DNA of 47,457 bases from Cohnella phaseoli (GTDB lineage: Bacteria > Bacillota > Bacilli > Paenibacillales > Paenibacillaceae): the NCBI RefSeq assembly GCF_003386235.1, contig NZ_QRDZ01000051.1, forward strand, positions 1-47,457. Direction: 5' to 3'. Shown here piece after piece: positions 1 to 13,935 of this stretch (within the stretch, counting starts at the first letter, position 1; each line of letters starts with the position of its first letter). Under the pieces are notes generated by a model that saw only the letters and a program-made list of their open reading frames with translations, was not told the origin of the DNA and made no database searches. The translations under genes and the position numbers were made by a program.

Positions 1-126
1 GAATGGGTCATGAGTCTAGATGACCGGTCAAAATTCTTCTGGCCGAGAAAGAACGTGAAATAAAGAGCATAACTGCGACATGAGTCGGTTTGATATGGAA
101 GACTCCGGAATTAGGGGGTCGCACCG

Positions 127-252
127 TATAAAGCGGGTTTTCCATCTTAAATTTGAGAAAAGCCGTTTTTTCGAAAATTAAAGCGGAAAACCCGATTTAA
201 TTGAGCCGAATCGCCCCGGTAGCCGGAAATAAAGCGGGTTTCCCGCTTTATT
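127..252. repeat. Cluster of TAAAGCGG-type inverted repeats
   Basis: Three related copies are visible. Copy A has CGGGTTTTCC at 134-143 and copy B its exact reverse complement at 185-194. Copy C is a near-perfect palindrome with 11-bp arms at 228-238 and 242-252 around a TTT loop. All carry AAAGCGG next to the core. Copy C could act as a terminator or operator, but no U-tract follows it on either strand. Function is unknown. The rest of 1-338 shows no convincing gene. Confidence 0.6.
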
Positions 253-338
253 GGCAATAGGATCGAAGGGGAGTGCAGAAGCGGACTCAGCGTAGAAGGT
301 AAGTAAAGCAAGAGCGGAGAGAAAGGAGTCGAAGTGAA

Positions 339-1772
339 GTGGAAGAGAGAAAAAGGTTGTTCATCGGCGGTCGATGGCAGGAAGCGAGGAGCTGCGAGGA
401 ACTGAGGTCGCCTTACTCGGGGGAGATTATTGCTGAAGTCCCCGTCGCCGATAAAACGGAGACGGACGAAGCGATTCGCGCGGCCTGCGAGGCGAAAGCT
501 GCGATGGCCGCTCTGCCGGCGCATGAGCGGGCGGCCATTCTGGAGCGGGTAGCCGCACTGCTCGACAGCCGCATTGAGGAAGCTGCGCGGCTGATCGTCC
601 TGGAGGCGGCCAAGCCGATCAAGGCCGCCAGGGCGGAGATCGGCCGCACGGTGCAGACTTACAAGTTCGCCGCAGAAGAAGCGAAGCGAATCGGCGGAGA
701 GACGATACCGCTCGATGCCGCTCCGGGAGGAGAAGACAGGTTGGCGTATACGGTGCGGGAGCCGTTGGGCGTTATCGGGGCGATCATGCCGTTTAACTTC
801 CCGTTTAATCTGGTCGCGCACAAAGTCGGGCCCGCGATCGCCGCCGGCAATACCGTTGTGCTGAAGCCGGCCGAGCAGACGCCTCTGTCGGCGCTGTATA
901 TCGCCGAGCTGTTCGCGGAAGCCGGACTGCCTTCGGGGGCGCTGAACGTGGTGCCCGGGCACGGGGAGGTCGCAGGCGCCGTGATCGTGGAGGACGAGCG
1001 GGTCGCGATGATTACGTTCACCGGAAGTCCGGCGGTTGGCAAAAGCATACGAGCGAAAGCGGGACTAAAGCGCGTAACTTTGGAGCTTGGCTCCAATTCG
1101 GCGCTTATCGTCGACAGAGGCGTCGATCTCGATGCGATCATGCCGCGCTGCGTGACCGGCGCTTTCTCCAATCAAGGTCAGGTATGTATCTCTCTTCAAC
1201 GGATTTACGTCCATGAGGAAGTTTACGAAAGCTTCGTCGAGAAGTTTGTAAAGGCGGCAAAACGCTTAAAACAGGGCGATCCGTTCGATCCCGAGACGGA
1301 TCTGTCGGCGATGATATCTCCCCGTGAGACAGAGCGGGCACTGGGCTGGATTCGGGAGGCGAGGGACGAAGGAGCTAAAATTGCGACGGGGGGAGCCGTC
1401 AAGAACGGGATGCTCGAGCCGACCGTCATTACGGAGGCGGACCGGCAAATGAAGGTGTCGTGTCGGGAAGCGTTCGCTCCGCTCGTCGTAATCGGCAGCG
1501 TAAAGTCGGTGGACGAAGCGATCGGCGAGGTGAACGATTCGTCATACGGACTGCAGGCCGGCATCTATACGACCGATTTGTTTACGGCGCTTGGCGCGGC
1601 CGAGAGGCTGCGGGTAGGGGGCGTCATGATCAACGATATTCCGACGTTCCGCGTCGACCATATGCCGTACGGCGGCGTCAAGGAAAGCGGGACGGGGCGC
1701 GAGGGCGTCAAATATGCGGTCGAGGAGATGACGGAGACGAAATTGGTCGTCATCAACAAGCGCCTCGGTTAG
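339..1772 (+). CDS. NAD(P)-dependent aldehyde dehydrogenase
   Basis: This is a 477-residue member of the aldehyde dehydrogenase superfamily, which oxidises an aldehyde to the acid with NAD(P)+ in the cytoplasm. Visible hallmarks are the oxyanion Asn153 in PFNFP, Lys176 in the cofactor site, the FTGS loop near 227-230, general base Glu249 in LELGSN and catalytic Cys283 in GQVC. The length is usual for the family. The start is GTG at 339, ten bases after GAAAGGAG at 321-328. The SLQRIYV stretch after the catalytic Cys recalls the lactaldehyde/phosphonoacetaldehyde dehydrogenase group, but the substrate cannot be read from sequence. It sits alone upstream of rpmG, where sigH usually lies in Bacillus, and no clear terminator follows it. 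Confidence 0.9.
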   Translation: MEERKRLFIGGRWQEARSCEELRSPYSGEIIAEVPVADKTETDEAIRAACEAKAAMAALPAHERAAILERVAALLDSRIEEAARLIVLEAAKPIKAARAEIGRTVQTYKFAAEEAKRIGGETIPLDAAPGGEDRLAYTVREPLGVIGAIMPFNFPFNLVAHKVGPAIAAGNTVVLKPAEQTPLSALYIAELFAEAGLPSGALNVVPGHGEVAGAVIVEDERVAMITFTGSPAVGKSIRAKAGLKRVTLELGSNSALIVDRGVDLDAIMPRCVTGAFSNQGQVCISLQRIYVHEEVYESFVEKFVKAAKRLKQGDPFDPETDLSAMISPRETERALGWIREARDEGAKIATGGAVKNGMLEPTVITEADRQMKVSCREAFAPLVVIGSVKSVDEAIGEVNDSSYGLQAGIYTTDLFTALGAAERLRVGGVMINDIPTFRVDHMPYGGVKESGTGREGVKYAVEEMTETKLVVINKRLG

Positions 1773-1875
1773 CGGGAAGTCTATTTTTCCGGGGCCGACG
1801 GTTAAATAGAGCGAAAACAGGAAGAATGGTATTAAGCCGATTTTGTAAGGTTAACACTTGTCCAGACGGTTTTCG

Positions 1876-1904
1876 TTGACATCGATATGCCCCTGTGATA
1901 AATT
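1876..1904 (+). promoter_or_regulatory. Sigma-A promoter for rpmG-secE-nusG
   Basis: TTGACA at 1876-1881 is followed after 17 bases by TAAATT at 1899-1904, with a TGA extended -10 directly upstream. This predicts a start near 1911 and a leader of about 180 nt before rpmG. Confidence 0.7.
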
Positions 1905-1911
1905 ATTTTAG

Positions 1912-2070
1912 TAACCTTAATGTGGTTTCTTATGCGCTGGCTCTGAATCATCGGCGAAACACCAGGAATTGTTGTCTTGATGGCTTGCCATCAGCCGGCA
2001 ATTTCAAACTCAGCCTTGGTTCGCCAAGCTGGAGTTTCCGCTGAATGGTTGTATTTTTATGAAGTCATGG
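1912..2070 (+). promoter_or_regulatory. Structured leader of rpmG-secE-nusG
   Basis: The leader holds a perfect TGATGG/CCATCA hairpin near 1979-1994 and a much stronger one at 2006-2037. In the latter, AAACT, CAG and CTTGG pair with CCAAG, CTG and AGTTT across a TTCG loop, with one bulged base on each side (13 bp). No U-tract follows immediately, so it looks like a structural or binding element rather than a terminator. I know no named family for it. Confidence 0.5.
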
Positions 2071-2088
2071 TCCCGGGAGGTGGAAGGG

Positions 2089-2238
2089 ATGCGGGTGATC
2101 ATCACGCTGGCTTGCACGAGCTGCAAGCAACGGAACTACACGTCGAGCAAGAATAAACGGACTCACGCCGATCGCATCGAGTTGAAGAAGTTCTGCAAAT
2201 TTTGCAATGAACATACTCCTCATCGCGAGACGCGGTAA
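2089..2238 (+). CDS. rpmG: 50S ribosomal protein L33, zinc-ribbon form
   Basis: This 49-residue protein of the large subunit begins MRVIITLACTSC, like Bacillus L33. It keeps two Cys pairs (Cys9, Cys12 and Cys36, Cys39) and is therefore the zinc-binding C+ form. The ATG at 2089 follows a GGGAGG stretch near 2075-2080. It heads the rpmG-secE-nusG group as in Bacillus, with secE starting 17 bases downstream. It is too short for ordinary ORF length cut-offs. Identification is firm from sequence and position. Confidence 0.93.
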   Translation: MRVIITLACTSCKQRNYTSSKNKRTHADRIELKKFCKFCNEHTPHRETR

Positions 2239-2255
2239 CCCTAGGAGGTATGAAC

Positions 2256-2465
2256 GTGACTTTCCTGGCTAAAATGAAGCAAAACTTTGGGTCCTTTTTT
2301 TCGTTTTTTGCCGATAGCTGGAACGAACTAAAGAAGGTCCGTTGGCCCAACCGGAAAGAACTCGTAAGCTACACTGTCATTGTTATTGTGACGGTGGTTC
2401 TGGTTACGATCTATTTCTGGGTGCTGGACATCGGTATTTCATCCCTCGTCGATATGATCATCTGA
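2256..2465 (+). CDS. secE: Preprotein translocase subunit SecE
   Basis: SecE is the small essential subunit that clamps SecY in the SecYEG channel. The product is about 69 residues with one C-terminal membrane segment (SYTVIVIVTVVLVTIYFW) after the conserved amphipathic stretch WNELKKVRWPNRKEL. That is the single-span form usual in Firmicutes. An in-frame ATG at 2250 lies only one base after AGGAGG (2243-2248), too close to work, so the GTG at 2256 with a 7-base spacer is the likelier start. It lies between rpmG and nusG. Confidence 0.92.
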   Translation: MTFLAKMKQNFGSFFSFFADSWNELKKVRWPNRKELVSYTVIVIVTVVLVTIYFWVLDIGISSLVDMII

Positions 2466-2490
2466 CGCAGGAACCAAAGGTGGCTTTTCC

Positions 2491-3024
2491 ATGGAGAAAA
2501 GATGGTACGTAGTGCACACGTACTCCGGGTACGAGAACAAAGTTAAGGCGAACCTGGAGAAGCGCGTGGAATCTATGGGTATGCAAGACAAAATCTTCCG
2601 CGTCCTCGTGCCGATGGAAGAAGAGATCGTCAACAAGGACGGCAAGAAAAAGACGGTTATGCGTAAAGTGTATCCGGGCTACGTCCTCGTAGAGATGATC
2701 CAGACGGACGATTCTTGGTATGTAGTCCGCAATACGCCGGGCGTTACCGGCTTTGTAGGCTCTACCGGATCGGGATCGAAGCCGACGGCGCTTCTGCCTG
2801 ATGAAGTGGAAGGAATTCTGCGTCATATGGGCATGGACGAGCCGAAGCCGGCAGTCGATTTCGAACTGAAAGAGAACGTCCGCGTCAAAGTCGGTCCTTT
2901 CGCCAATTTTGTCGGATCCGTGGAAGAGATTCTCGCCGACAAGAGCAAGCTTAAGGTGCATGTCAACATGTTTGGCAGGGAAACCCCGGTTGAGTTGGAT
3001 TTCACTCAAGTGGAGAAGATATAA
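2491..3024 (+). CDS. nusG: Transcription termination/antitermination factor NusG
   Basis: This 177-residue NusG binds RNA polymerase and affects pausing, termination and coupling to the ribosome. The NGN domain (KRWYVVHTYSGYENKV) occupies the first ~115 residues. The C-terminal KOW domain begins near VRVKVGPFANFVGSVEEI. Length equals Bacillus NusG. The ATG at 2491 follows AAAGGTGG at 2476-2483 with a 7-base spacer. It lies 25 bases after secE, so the two are co-transcribed. No convincing terminator separates it from rplK. Confidence 0.96.
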   Translation: MEKRWYVVHTYSGYENKVKANLEKRVESMGMQDKIFRVLVPMEEEIVNKDGKKKTVMRKVYPGYVLVEMIQTDDSWYVVRNTPGVTGFVGSTGSGSKPTALLPDEVEGILRHMGMDEPKPAVDFELKENVRVKVGPFANFVGSVEEILADKSKLKVHVNMFGRETPVELDFTQVEKI

Positions 3025-3110
3025 GTTATCTTTGTGGTTCGGGTTTCTTGAAAGAGCGGGAGGGGCGAGAGTTCCGTTAAACCGCATTATGGGTCAGGGA
3101 GGTGTGCAAC

Positions 3111-3536
3111 ATGGCAAAGAAAGTGATTAAGCTGGTAAAGTTGCAAGTTAACGCGGGTAAAGCTAACCCTGCGCCGCCAATCGGTCCTGCGCTCGGTCAA
3201 GCTGGCGTTAACATCATGCAATTCTGTAAAGAGTTCAACGCTCGCACGGCGGATCAAGCCGGCCTGGTAATTCCGGTCGTTATTTCCGTTTACGAGGATC
3301 GTTCCTTCACGTTCGAGACGAAAACTCCTCCGGCAGCGGTACTGCTTCGCGTAGCGGCGGGAATCCAAAAAGGTTCCGGCGAGCCGAACAAGAAGAAAGT
3401 CGCTACGGTTAAGCGCGCGAAAGTTCGCGAGATCGCCGAGCAGAAAATGCAAGACTTGAACGCGGCTTCCGTTGAGGCTGCTATGCGTATGGTCGAAGGT
3501 ACGGCTCGCAGCATGGGCGTAGCTATCGAAGACTAA
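3111..3536 (+). CDS. rplK: 50S ribosomal protein L11
   Basis: L11 (141 residues, same as Bacillus) sits at the GTPase-associated centre of the 50S subunit and is needed for RelA activation and thiopeptide binding. The Pro-rich N-terminal segment NPAPPIGPALGQAGVNI is intact. The in-frame ATG at 3102 is rejected in favour of 3111, where AGGGAGGTG lies six bases upstream and the product begins MAKKVIKLVKLQ as in the family. It starts the rplK-rplA pair. Confidence 0.97.
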   Translation: MAKKVIKLVKLQVNAGKANPAPPIGPALGQAGVNIMQFCKEFNARTADQAGLVIPVVISVYEDRSFTFETKTPPAAVLLRVAAGIQKGSGEPNKKKVATVKRAKVREIAEQKMQDLNAASVEAAMRMVEGTARSMGVAIED

Positions 3537-3653
3537 TCGCCTTAATGGCGGTTCGCGCGCCCGAATGGACGCGCAAGTGGGAGGAGATTCTGCCTGTTCC
3601 CTATTACGGGTGGCGGATCGAAACCGTTAATACCACAAAAGGAGGAGAACAAC

Positions 3654-4346
3654 TTGGCAAAACACGGCAAGAAATACAATGAGTCCGCCAAGCTGATCGA
3701 CCGCGACGCAACCTACGAATCGTTGGAAGCGATCGAGCTCGTGAAGAAAGCGGCAACGGCCAAATTCGACGAAACTGTCGAAGCGGCTGTCCGTCTCGGC
3801 GTTGATCCGAGAAAACAAGATCAAGCAGTGCGCGGCGTAGTCGTCCTGCCTCACGGCACCGGCAAAACGCAACGCGTCCTCGTATTCGCGAAAGGCGACA
3901 AGCTGAAAGAAGCTGAAGCTGCGGGAGCGGACTACGTGGGGGATGCCGACCTCATCAACAAAATCCAACAGGGATGGTTCGAGTTCGACGTCTGCGTCGC
4001 GACTCCGGACATGATGGGCGAAGTCGGTAAACTCGGCCGTATTCTCGGGGGCAAAGGCTTAATGCCGAACCCTAAGGCTGGCACCGTAACGAACGACGTT
4101 ACGAAGGCTATCCAAGAGATCAAAGCCGGTAAAATCGAATACCGTCTGGACAAAGCCGGACAAATTCACGCTCCGATCGGCAAAGTTTCGTTCGACGCTG
4201 AGAAGCTGAACGAGAACTTGAAAGCTCTGATCGACGCGCTGAACCGTGCTAAGCCTGCATCTGCTAAAGGAATCTACCTGAAGAACATCGCGGTTTCTTC
4301 CACGATGGGACCAGGCGCTCGCGTTAACGTGGCGGTATATCGCTAA
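3654..4346 (+). CDS. rplA: 50S ribosomal protein L1
   Basis: L1 (230 residues; Bacillus has 232) forms the mobile stalk next to the E site and in many bacteria represses its own operon. The signature GxxGLMPNPKxGTVT is present as GGKGLMPNPKAGTVTNDV near residues 129-146. The start is TTG at 3654 behind AAAGGAGGAG at 3637-3646. The 117-base gap after rplK has several GC-rich inverted repeats and could hold an L1 binding site, which I cannot confirm. Confidence 0.96.
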   Translation: MAKHGKKYNESAKLIDRDATYESLEAIELVKKAATAKFDETVEAAVRLGVDPRKQDQAVRGVVVLPHGTGKTQRVLVFAKGDKLKEAEAAGADYVGDADLINKIQQGWFEFDVCVATPDMMGEVGKLGRILGGKGLMPNPKAGTVTNDVTKAIQEIKAGKIEYRLDKAGQIHAPIGKVSFDAEKLNENLKALIDALNRAKPASAKGIYLKNIAVSSTMGPGARVNVAVYR

Positions 4347-4494
4347 TTCCTAAGCTGCTGGCAACAAACGGTCTTTGACATCGGACCGCTTTAATGGTAG
4401 TCTGATGAAGTTGACAAACGAATATGGATACCGTAGACCGTAGGTGCTTGGGGAGCGAGTATAATAGCGGCATTCGCCGACTATGAGACCGTCG
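4347..4494 (+). promoter_or_regulatory. Promoter-like spacer upstream of rplJ
   Basis: Two perfect TTGACA boxes lie at 4375-4380 and 4411-4416, each followed at 17 bases by a weak -10 (TAGTCT at 4398, TAGACC at 4434). A perfect TATAAT at 4460-4465 has no matching -35 at 16-18 bases. A promoter for rplJL in this spacer is likely, but I cannot say which combination is used. Confidence 0.4.
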
Positions 4495-4499
4495 CCCAG

Positions 4500-4625
4500 C
4501 TTAATTTCCTACCGAGGTGTGTGAATAGAGCTTATCTTGCGTGCCGGACGCCGTGTGCGTCCGCATGCAAGCAAGTCGTGCCATGCCTCCGCAACTTCTG
4601 TGGGGGCATTTCTTATGCCTCGGGA
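4500..4625 (+). promoter_or_regulatory. L10 leader with attenuator
   Basis: The region upstream of rplJ has the position and layout of the Firmicute L10 leader, where the L10(L12)4 complex binds nascent mRNA and favours termination. A terminator-like stem of about 10 bp pairs 4584-4593 with 4599-4608 around a 5-nt loop (two G-U pairs) and is followed by TTTCTT. The upstream part has several GC-rich pairing segments. Family assignment is from context, without a covariance search. Confidence 0.7.
4584..4614 (+). terminator. Attenuator in the rplJ leader
   Basis: TGCCTCCGCA at 4584-4593 pairs with TGTGGGGGCA at 4599-4608, followed by a short U-rich run (TTTCTT). It lies about 65 bases before the rplJ start and fits conditional termination rather than an operon end. 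Confidence 0.65.
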
Positions 4626-4678
4626 CTTTGCGAGAGTATATACGGAGTTTATCCAAACCACTATAGGAGGTGCACACA

Positions 4679-5179
4679 ATGGCAAATGCGAAAATCATTG
4701 CAGCTAAACAGCAGGAAGTCGACGCGATTGCAGCCAAGCTCCGCGAGAGCAGCAGCACGGTCGTTGCCGACTATCGCGGTCTGAACGTAGCTCAAGTGAC
4801 CCAGCTCCGTAAGTTGCTGCGCGAAGCCGGCGTTGAATTCCAAGTTCTGAAGAACTCTCTGGTTAGCCGCGCTGCAGCAAGCGCGGACCTGAGCGATCTT
4901 GACAGCGTGTTGACCGGACCGACGGCTGTTGCATTCGGCGCCGACGCCGTAGCTCCAGCTAAGATCCTCAGCGATTTCGCGAAGAAGAACGATGCGCTGA
5001 AAATCAAAGGCGGTATCGTAGACGGAGTGTTCTACGACGCGGCTCAAGTGAAGGCGTTGGCGGATCTTCCTTCCCGCGAAGGCTTGCTGTCCATGCTGCT
5101 TAGCGTTCTTCAAGCTCCTGTCCGCAACTTCGCCCTCGCGGTTAAAGCGGTATCGGAGAAGAACGAAGCAAGCGCATAA
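4679..5179 (+). CDS. rplJ: 50S ribosomal protein L10
   Basis: L10 (166 residues, as in Bacillus) is the base of the ribosomal stalk. Its N-terminal domain binds 23S rRNA and its C-terminal helix carries the L7/L12 dimers. The product begins MANAKIIAAKQQEVDAIAAKL. ATG at 4679 is preferred over an in-frame ATG at 4670 because AGGAGG at 4665-4670 sits 8 bases before it. rplL follows 59 bases later, so stalk base and stalk arms are co-expressed under the L10 leader. Confidence 0.96.
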   Translation: MANAKIIAAKQQEVDAIAAKLRESSSTVVADYRGLNVAQVTQLRKLLREAGVEFQVLKNSLVSRAAASADLSDLDSVLTGPTAVAFGADAVAPAKILSDFAKKNDALKIKGGIVDGVFYDAAQVKALADLPSREGLLSMLLSVLQAPVRNFALAVKAVSEKNEASA

Positions 5180-5238
5180 TCCCAATTTTCATCAAATTAT
5201 GAAGATCAACTGATCTCAATACAATGGAGGATACACAA

Positions 5239-5601
5239 ATGAGCAAAGAGCAAATCTTGGAAGCCATCAAAGCGATGACTGTTCTCGAACTGAACGACCT
5301 GGTTAAAGCAATCGAAGAAGAATTCGGCGTAACGGCAGCAGCTCCTGTAGCTGTAGTTGCAGGCGGCGCTGTTGAAGCGGCTGCTGAGCAAACTGAATTC
5401 GACGTTATCCTGACTGACGCTGGCGCTTCCAAAATCAACGTTATCAAAGCGGTTCGCGAGCTGACGGGCCTTGGCTTGAAAGAAGCTAAAGACCTCGTTG
5501 ACAACGCACCGAAGCCAATCAAAGAGAAAGCGTCCAAAGAAGAAGCGGACGCAGTTAAAGCTAAGCTTGAAGAAGCTGGCGCTAAAGTAGAAGTAAAATA
5601 A
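5239..5601 (+). CDS. rplL: 50S ribosomal protein L7/L12
   Basis: The product (120 residues) is the multi-copy stalk protein that recruits translational GTPases. An N-terminal dimerisation domain (about 1-35) is followed by an Ala/Val-rich hinge (AAAPVAVVAGGAVEAAAEQ) and the C-terminal factor-binding domain with GLGLKEAKDLVD. The in-frame ATG at 5224 is rejected. TGGAGG at 5225-5230 lies 8 bases before ATG 5239, which gives the usual MSKEQILEAI start. An intrinsic terminator follows at once. Confidence 0.97.
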   Translation: MSKEQILEAIKAMTVLELNDLVKAIEEEFGVTAAAPVAVVAGGAVEAAAEQTEFDVILTDAGASKINVIKAVRELTGLGLKEAKDLVDNAPKPIKEKASKEEADAVKAKLEEAGAKVEVK

Positions 5602-5617
5602 TAAGCGGGACCTCACG

Positions 5618-5650
5618 AACCCCTTGAAGATTTTCTTCGAGGGGTTTGTT
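5618..5650 (+). terminator. Intrinsic terminator after rplL
   Basis: A 13-bp stem (5618-5630 with 5634-5646, one G-U pair) with a 3-nt loop is followed by a T-rich stretch. It closes the rplJL unit. Confidence 0.85.
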
Positions 5651-5752
5651 CATGCGTAAAGTTGATCATGCTTAAATATGTGGTCAAAAGCGGGCTTTAT
5701 GAACTCCCTCGCAAAGAAGGCATCCCTACAGAAGTGCGGAGGTGTCACACGA

Positions 5753-6367
5753 ATGAACGATCATTACTATTCGGTCAAGCCTCAGTCGGCGAGCGATCGG
5801 CGCGTCTTCGAAACGACGCTGCGCGACGTTCGTCTGAGGCTGATGTCGGATGCTGGCGTGTTTTCGCGGGACGGGGTGGACTACGGCAGTCGGGCGCTGA
5901 TCGAGCATATGGAGTTTCCCGCCGATGCGAAGGTGCTGGATATCGGATGCGGATACGGTCCGATCGGACTTGTTGCGGCCCGCCTTGCGCCGCAAGGACA
6001 TGTCAAGCTGATCGATATTAACGAGCGGGCGGTTGAGTTGGCCAGACTGAATGCGGAAGCGAACGGAATAAGCAACGTCTCGTTCGCGCAGAGCGACCTG
6101 TACGAAGCCGTTCGGGAGGACAGCTTCGACATCATTCTGTCCAATCCTCCGATTCGCGCAGGCAAAGCCGTTGTTCACCGGGTGTTCTCGGAAGCTTTCG
6201 AAAGGCTGAATCCCGGAGGGGAGCTTTGGATTGTGATCCAGAACAAGCAGGGCGCTCCATCCGCGCGAGCCAAATTGGAAGAAATTTTTGGCGAGGAAGA
6301 AGTCGCGGAAGTCGCTAAGGACAAAGGATTTCGGATTTACAAGGCCAAAAAAACAAAAAGTGCATAA
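5753..6367 (+). CDS. ybxB: Class I SAM-dependent methyltransferase, YbxB/RsmC-like
   Basis: This 204-residue protein matches Bacillus YbxB, in the same place between rplL and rpoB. Motif I is DIGCGYGPIGLVAAR, and the catalytic NPPI motif of N-methyltransferases acting on bases appears as ILSNPPIRAGK. It therefore resembles the catalytic half of RsmC, which methylates G1207 of 16S rRNA, without the N-terminal pseudo-MTase domain. The true substrate is not established by sequence. ATG 5753 follows GCGGAGGTG (5736-5744). The longer in-frame start at 5678 lacks a ribosome-binding site and family similarity. Confidence 0.9.
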   Translation: MNDHYYSVKPQSASDRRVFETTLRDVRLRLMSDAGVFSRDGVDYGSRALIEHMEFPADAKVLDIGCGYGPIGLVAARLAPQGHVKLIDINERAVELARLNAEANGISNVSFAQSDLYEAVREDSFDIILSNPPIRAGKAVVHRVFSEAFERLNPGGELWIVIQNKQGAPSARAKLEEIFGEEEVAEVAKDKGFRIYKAKKTKSA

Positions 6368-6372
6368 AAAAA

Positions 6373-6401
6373 TTGACTTGACAAATTCGCTGTGGTATTA
6401 T
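6373..6401 (+). promoter_or_regulatory. Sigma-A promoter for rpoB-rpoC
   Basis: TTGACT at 6373-6378, a 17-base spacer and TATTAT at 6396-6401 with a TGG extended -10. An overlapping TTGACA (6378-6383) has worse spacing. Predicted start is near 6408, leaving a leader of about 205 nt. Confidence 0.75.
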
Positions 6402-6407
6402 TAGAAA

Positions 6408-6612
6408 ATGTCAGTATTAGGATGGGCTAATTGTCTTCAACACGGAAGCCCTCAAACTCAGGTCCTTTCCCAGGAATAACTTTGCATCAATTGGCGTATA
6501 ATGGGTTTGTTTTGGGGTAAAGGCAGGGTGAGTTGCCATTGTGCCGCCTACCGGCGCATAAGTGGCTTTTCTTTATTTATGTGTTGAAGCAGACTTAAGG
6601 GGTGAGGTTAAG
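6408..6612 (+). promoter_or_regulatory. Structured rpoB leader
   Basis: The leader includes a GGGCT/AGCCC pairing (6424-6428 with 6447-6451) and, near its end, a terminator-like hairpin. It shares the exact words TCAAACTCAG (6452-6461), CCAGGAAT (6470-6477) and TTGTCTT (6431-6437) with the rpmG leader. No known regulator can be named. Confidence 0.5.
6535..6578 (+). terminator. Candidate attenuator in the rpoB leader
   Basis: An inner stem (6540-6546 with 6552-6558, one G-U) and an outer GCCA/TGGC pair (6535-6538 with 6563-6566) are followed directly by TTTTCTTTATTT. It looks like an intrinsic terminator 35 bases before rpoB, so conditional read-through is likely. Confidence 0.6.
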
Positions 6613-10158
<3,546 letters not shown>

Positions 10159-10203
10159 CTTTAGGATCCGAAATCTTAGCAACGATGAAGGAGGGCTTGC
10201 TCC

Positions 10204-13827
<3,624 letters not shown>

Positions 13828-13842
13828 AATCGATAGACATAG

Positions 13843-13876
13843 AAGCGGATACCGTCAGCGGTATCCGCTTTTTTGC
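13843..13876 (+). terminator. Intrinsic terminator after rpoC
   Basis: A perfect 12-bp stem (13843-13854 with 13859-13870) with a TCAG loop runs into a T6 tract. It ends the rpoBC unit. Confidence 0.93.
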
Positions 13877-13935
13877 GAAATTCGCGCGCCTAACGAGCAC
13901 CCCCACTTCATTTTAGAGCTGCCGGAGGTAAAAGG

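Noticed and set aside
1..126. Possible end of an upstream gene
   Set aside because: No frame in this stretch shows a recognisable C-terminus, and nothing can be assigned.
4501..4784. Short open frames on both strands in the rplJ leader
   Set aside because: They coincide with the structured L10 leader and have no family resemblance.
5662..6021. Open frame of 119 codons overlapping the methyltransferase start
   Set aside because: It is in another frame of the YbxB-like gene, has no motif and begins right after the rplL terminator.
6497..6502. Perfect TATAAT in the rpoB leader
   Set aside because: No -35 box at 16-18 bases upstream and no extended -10. The promoter at 6373-6401 is better.
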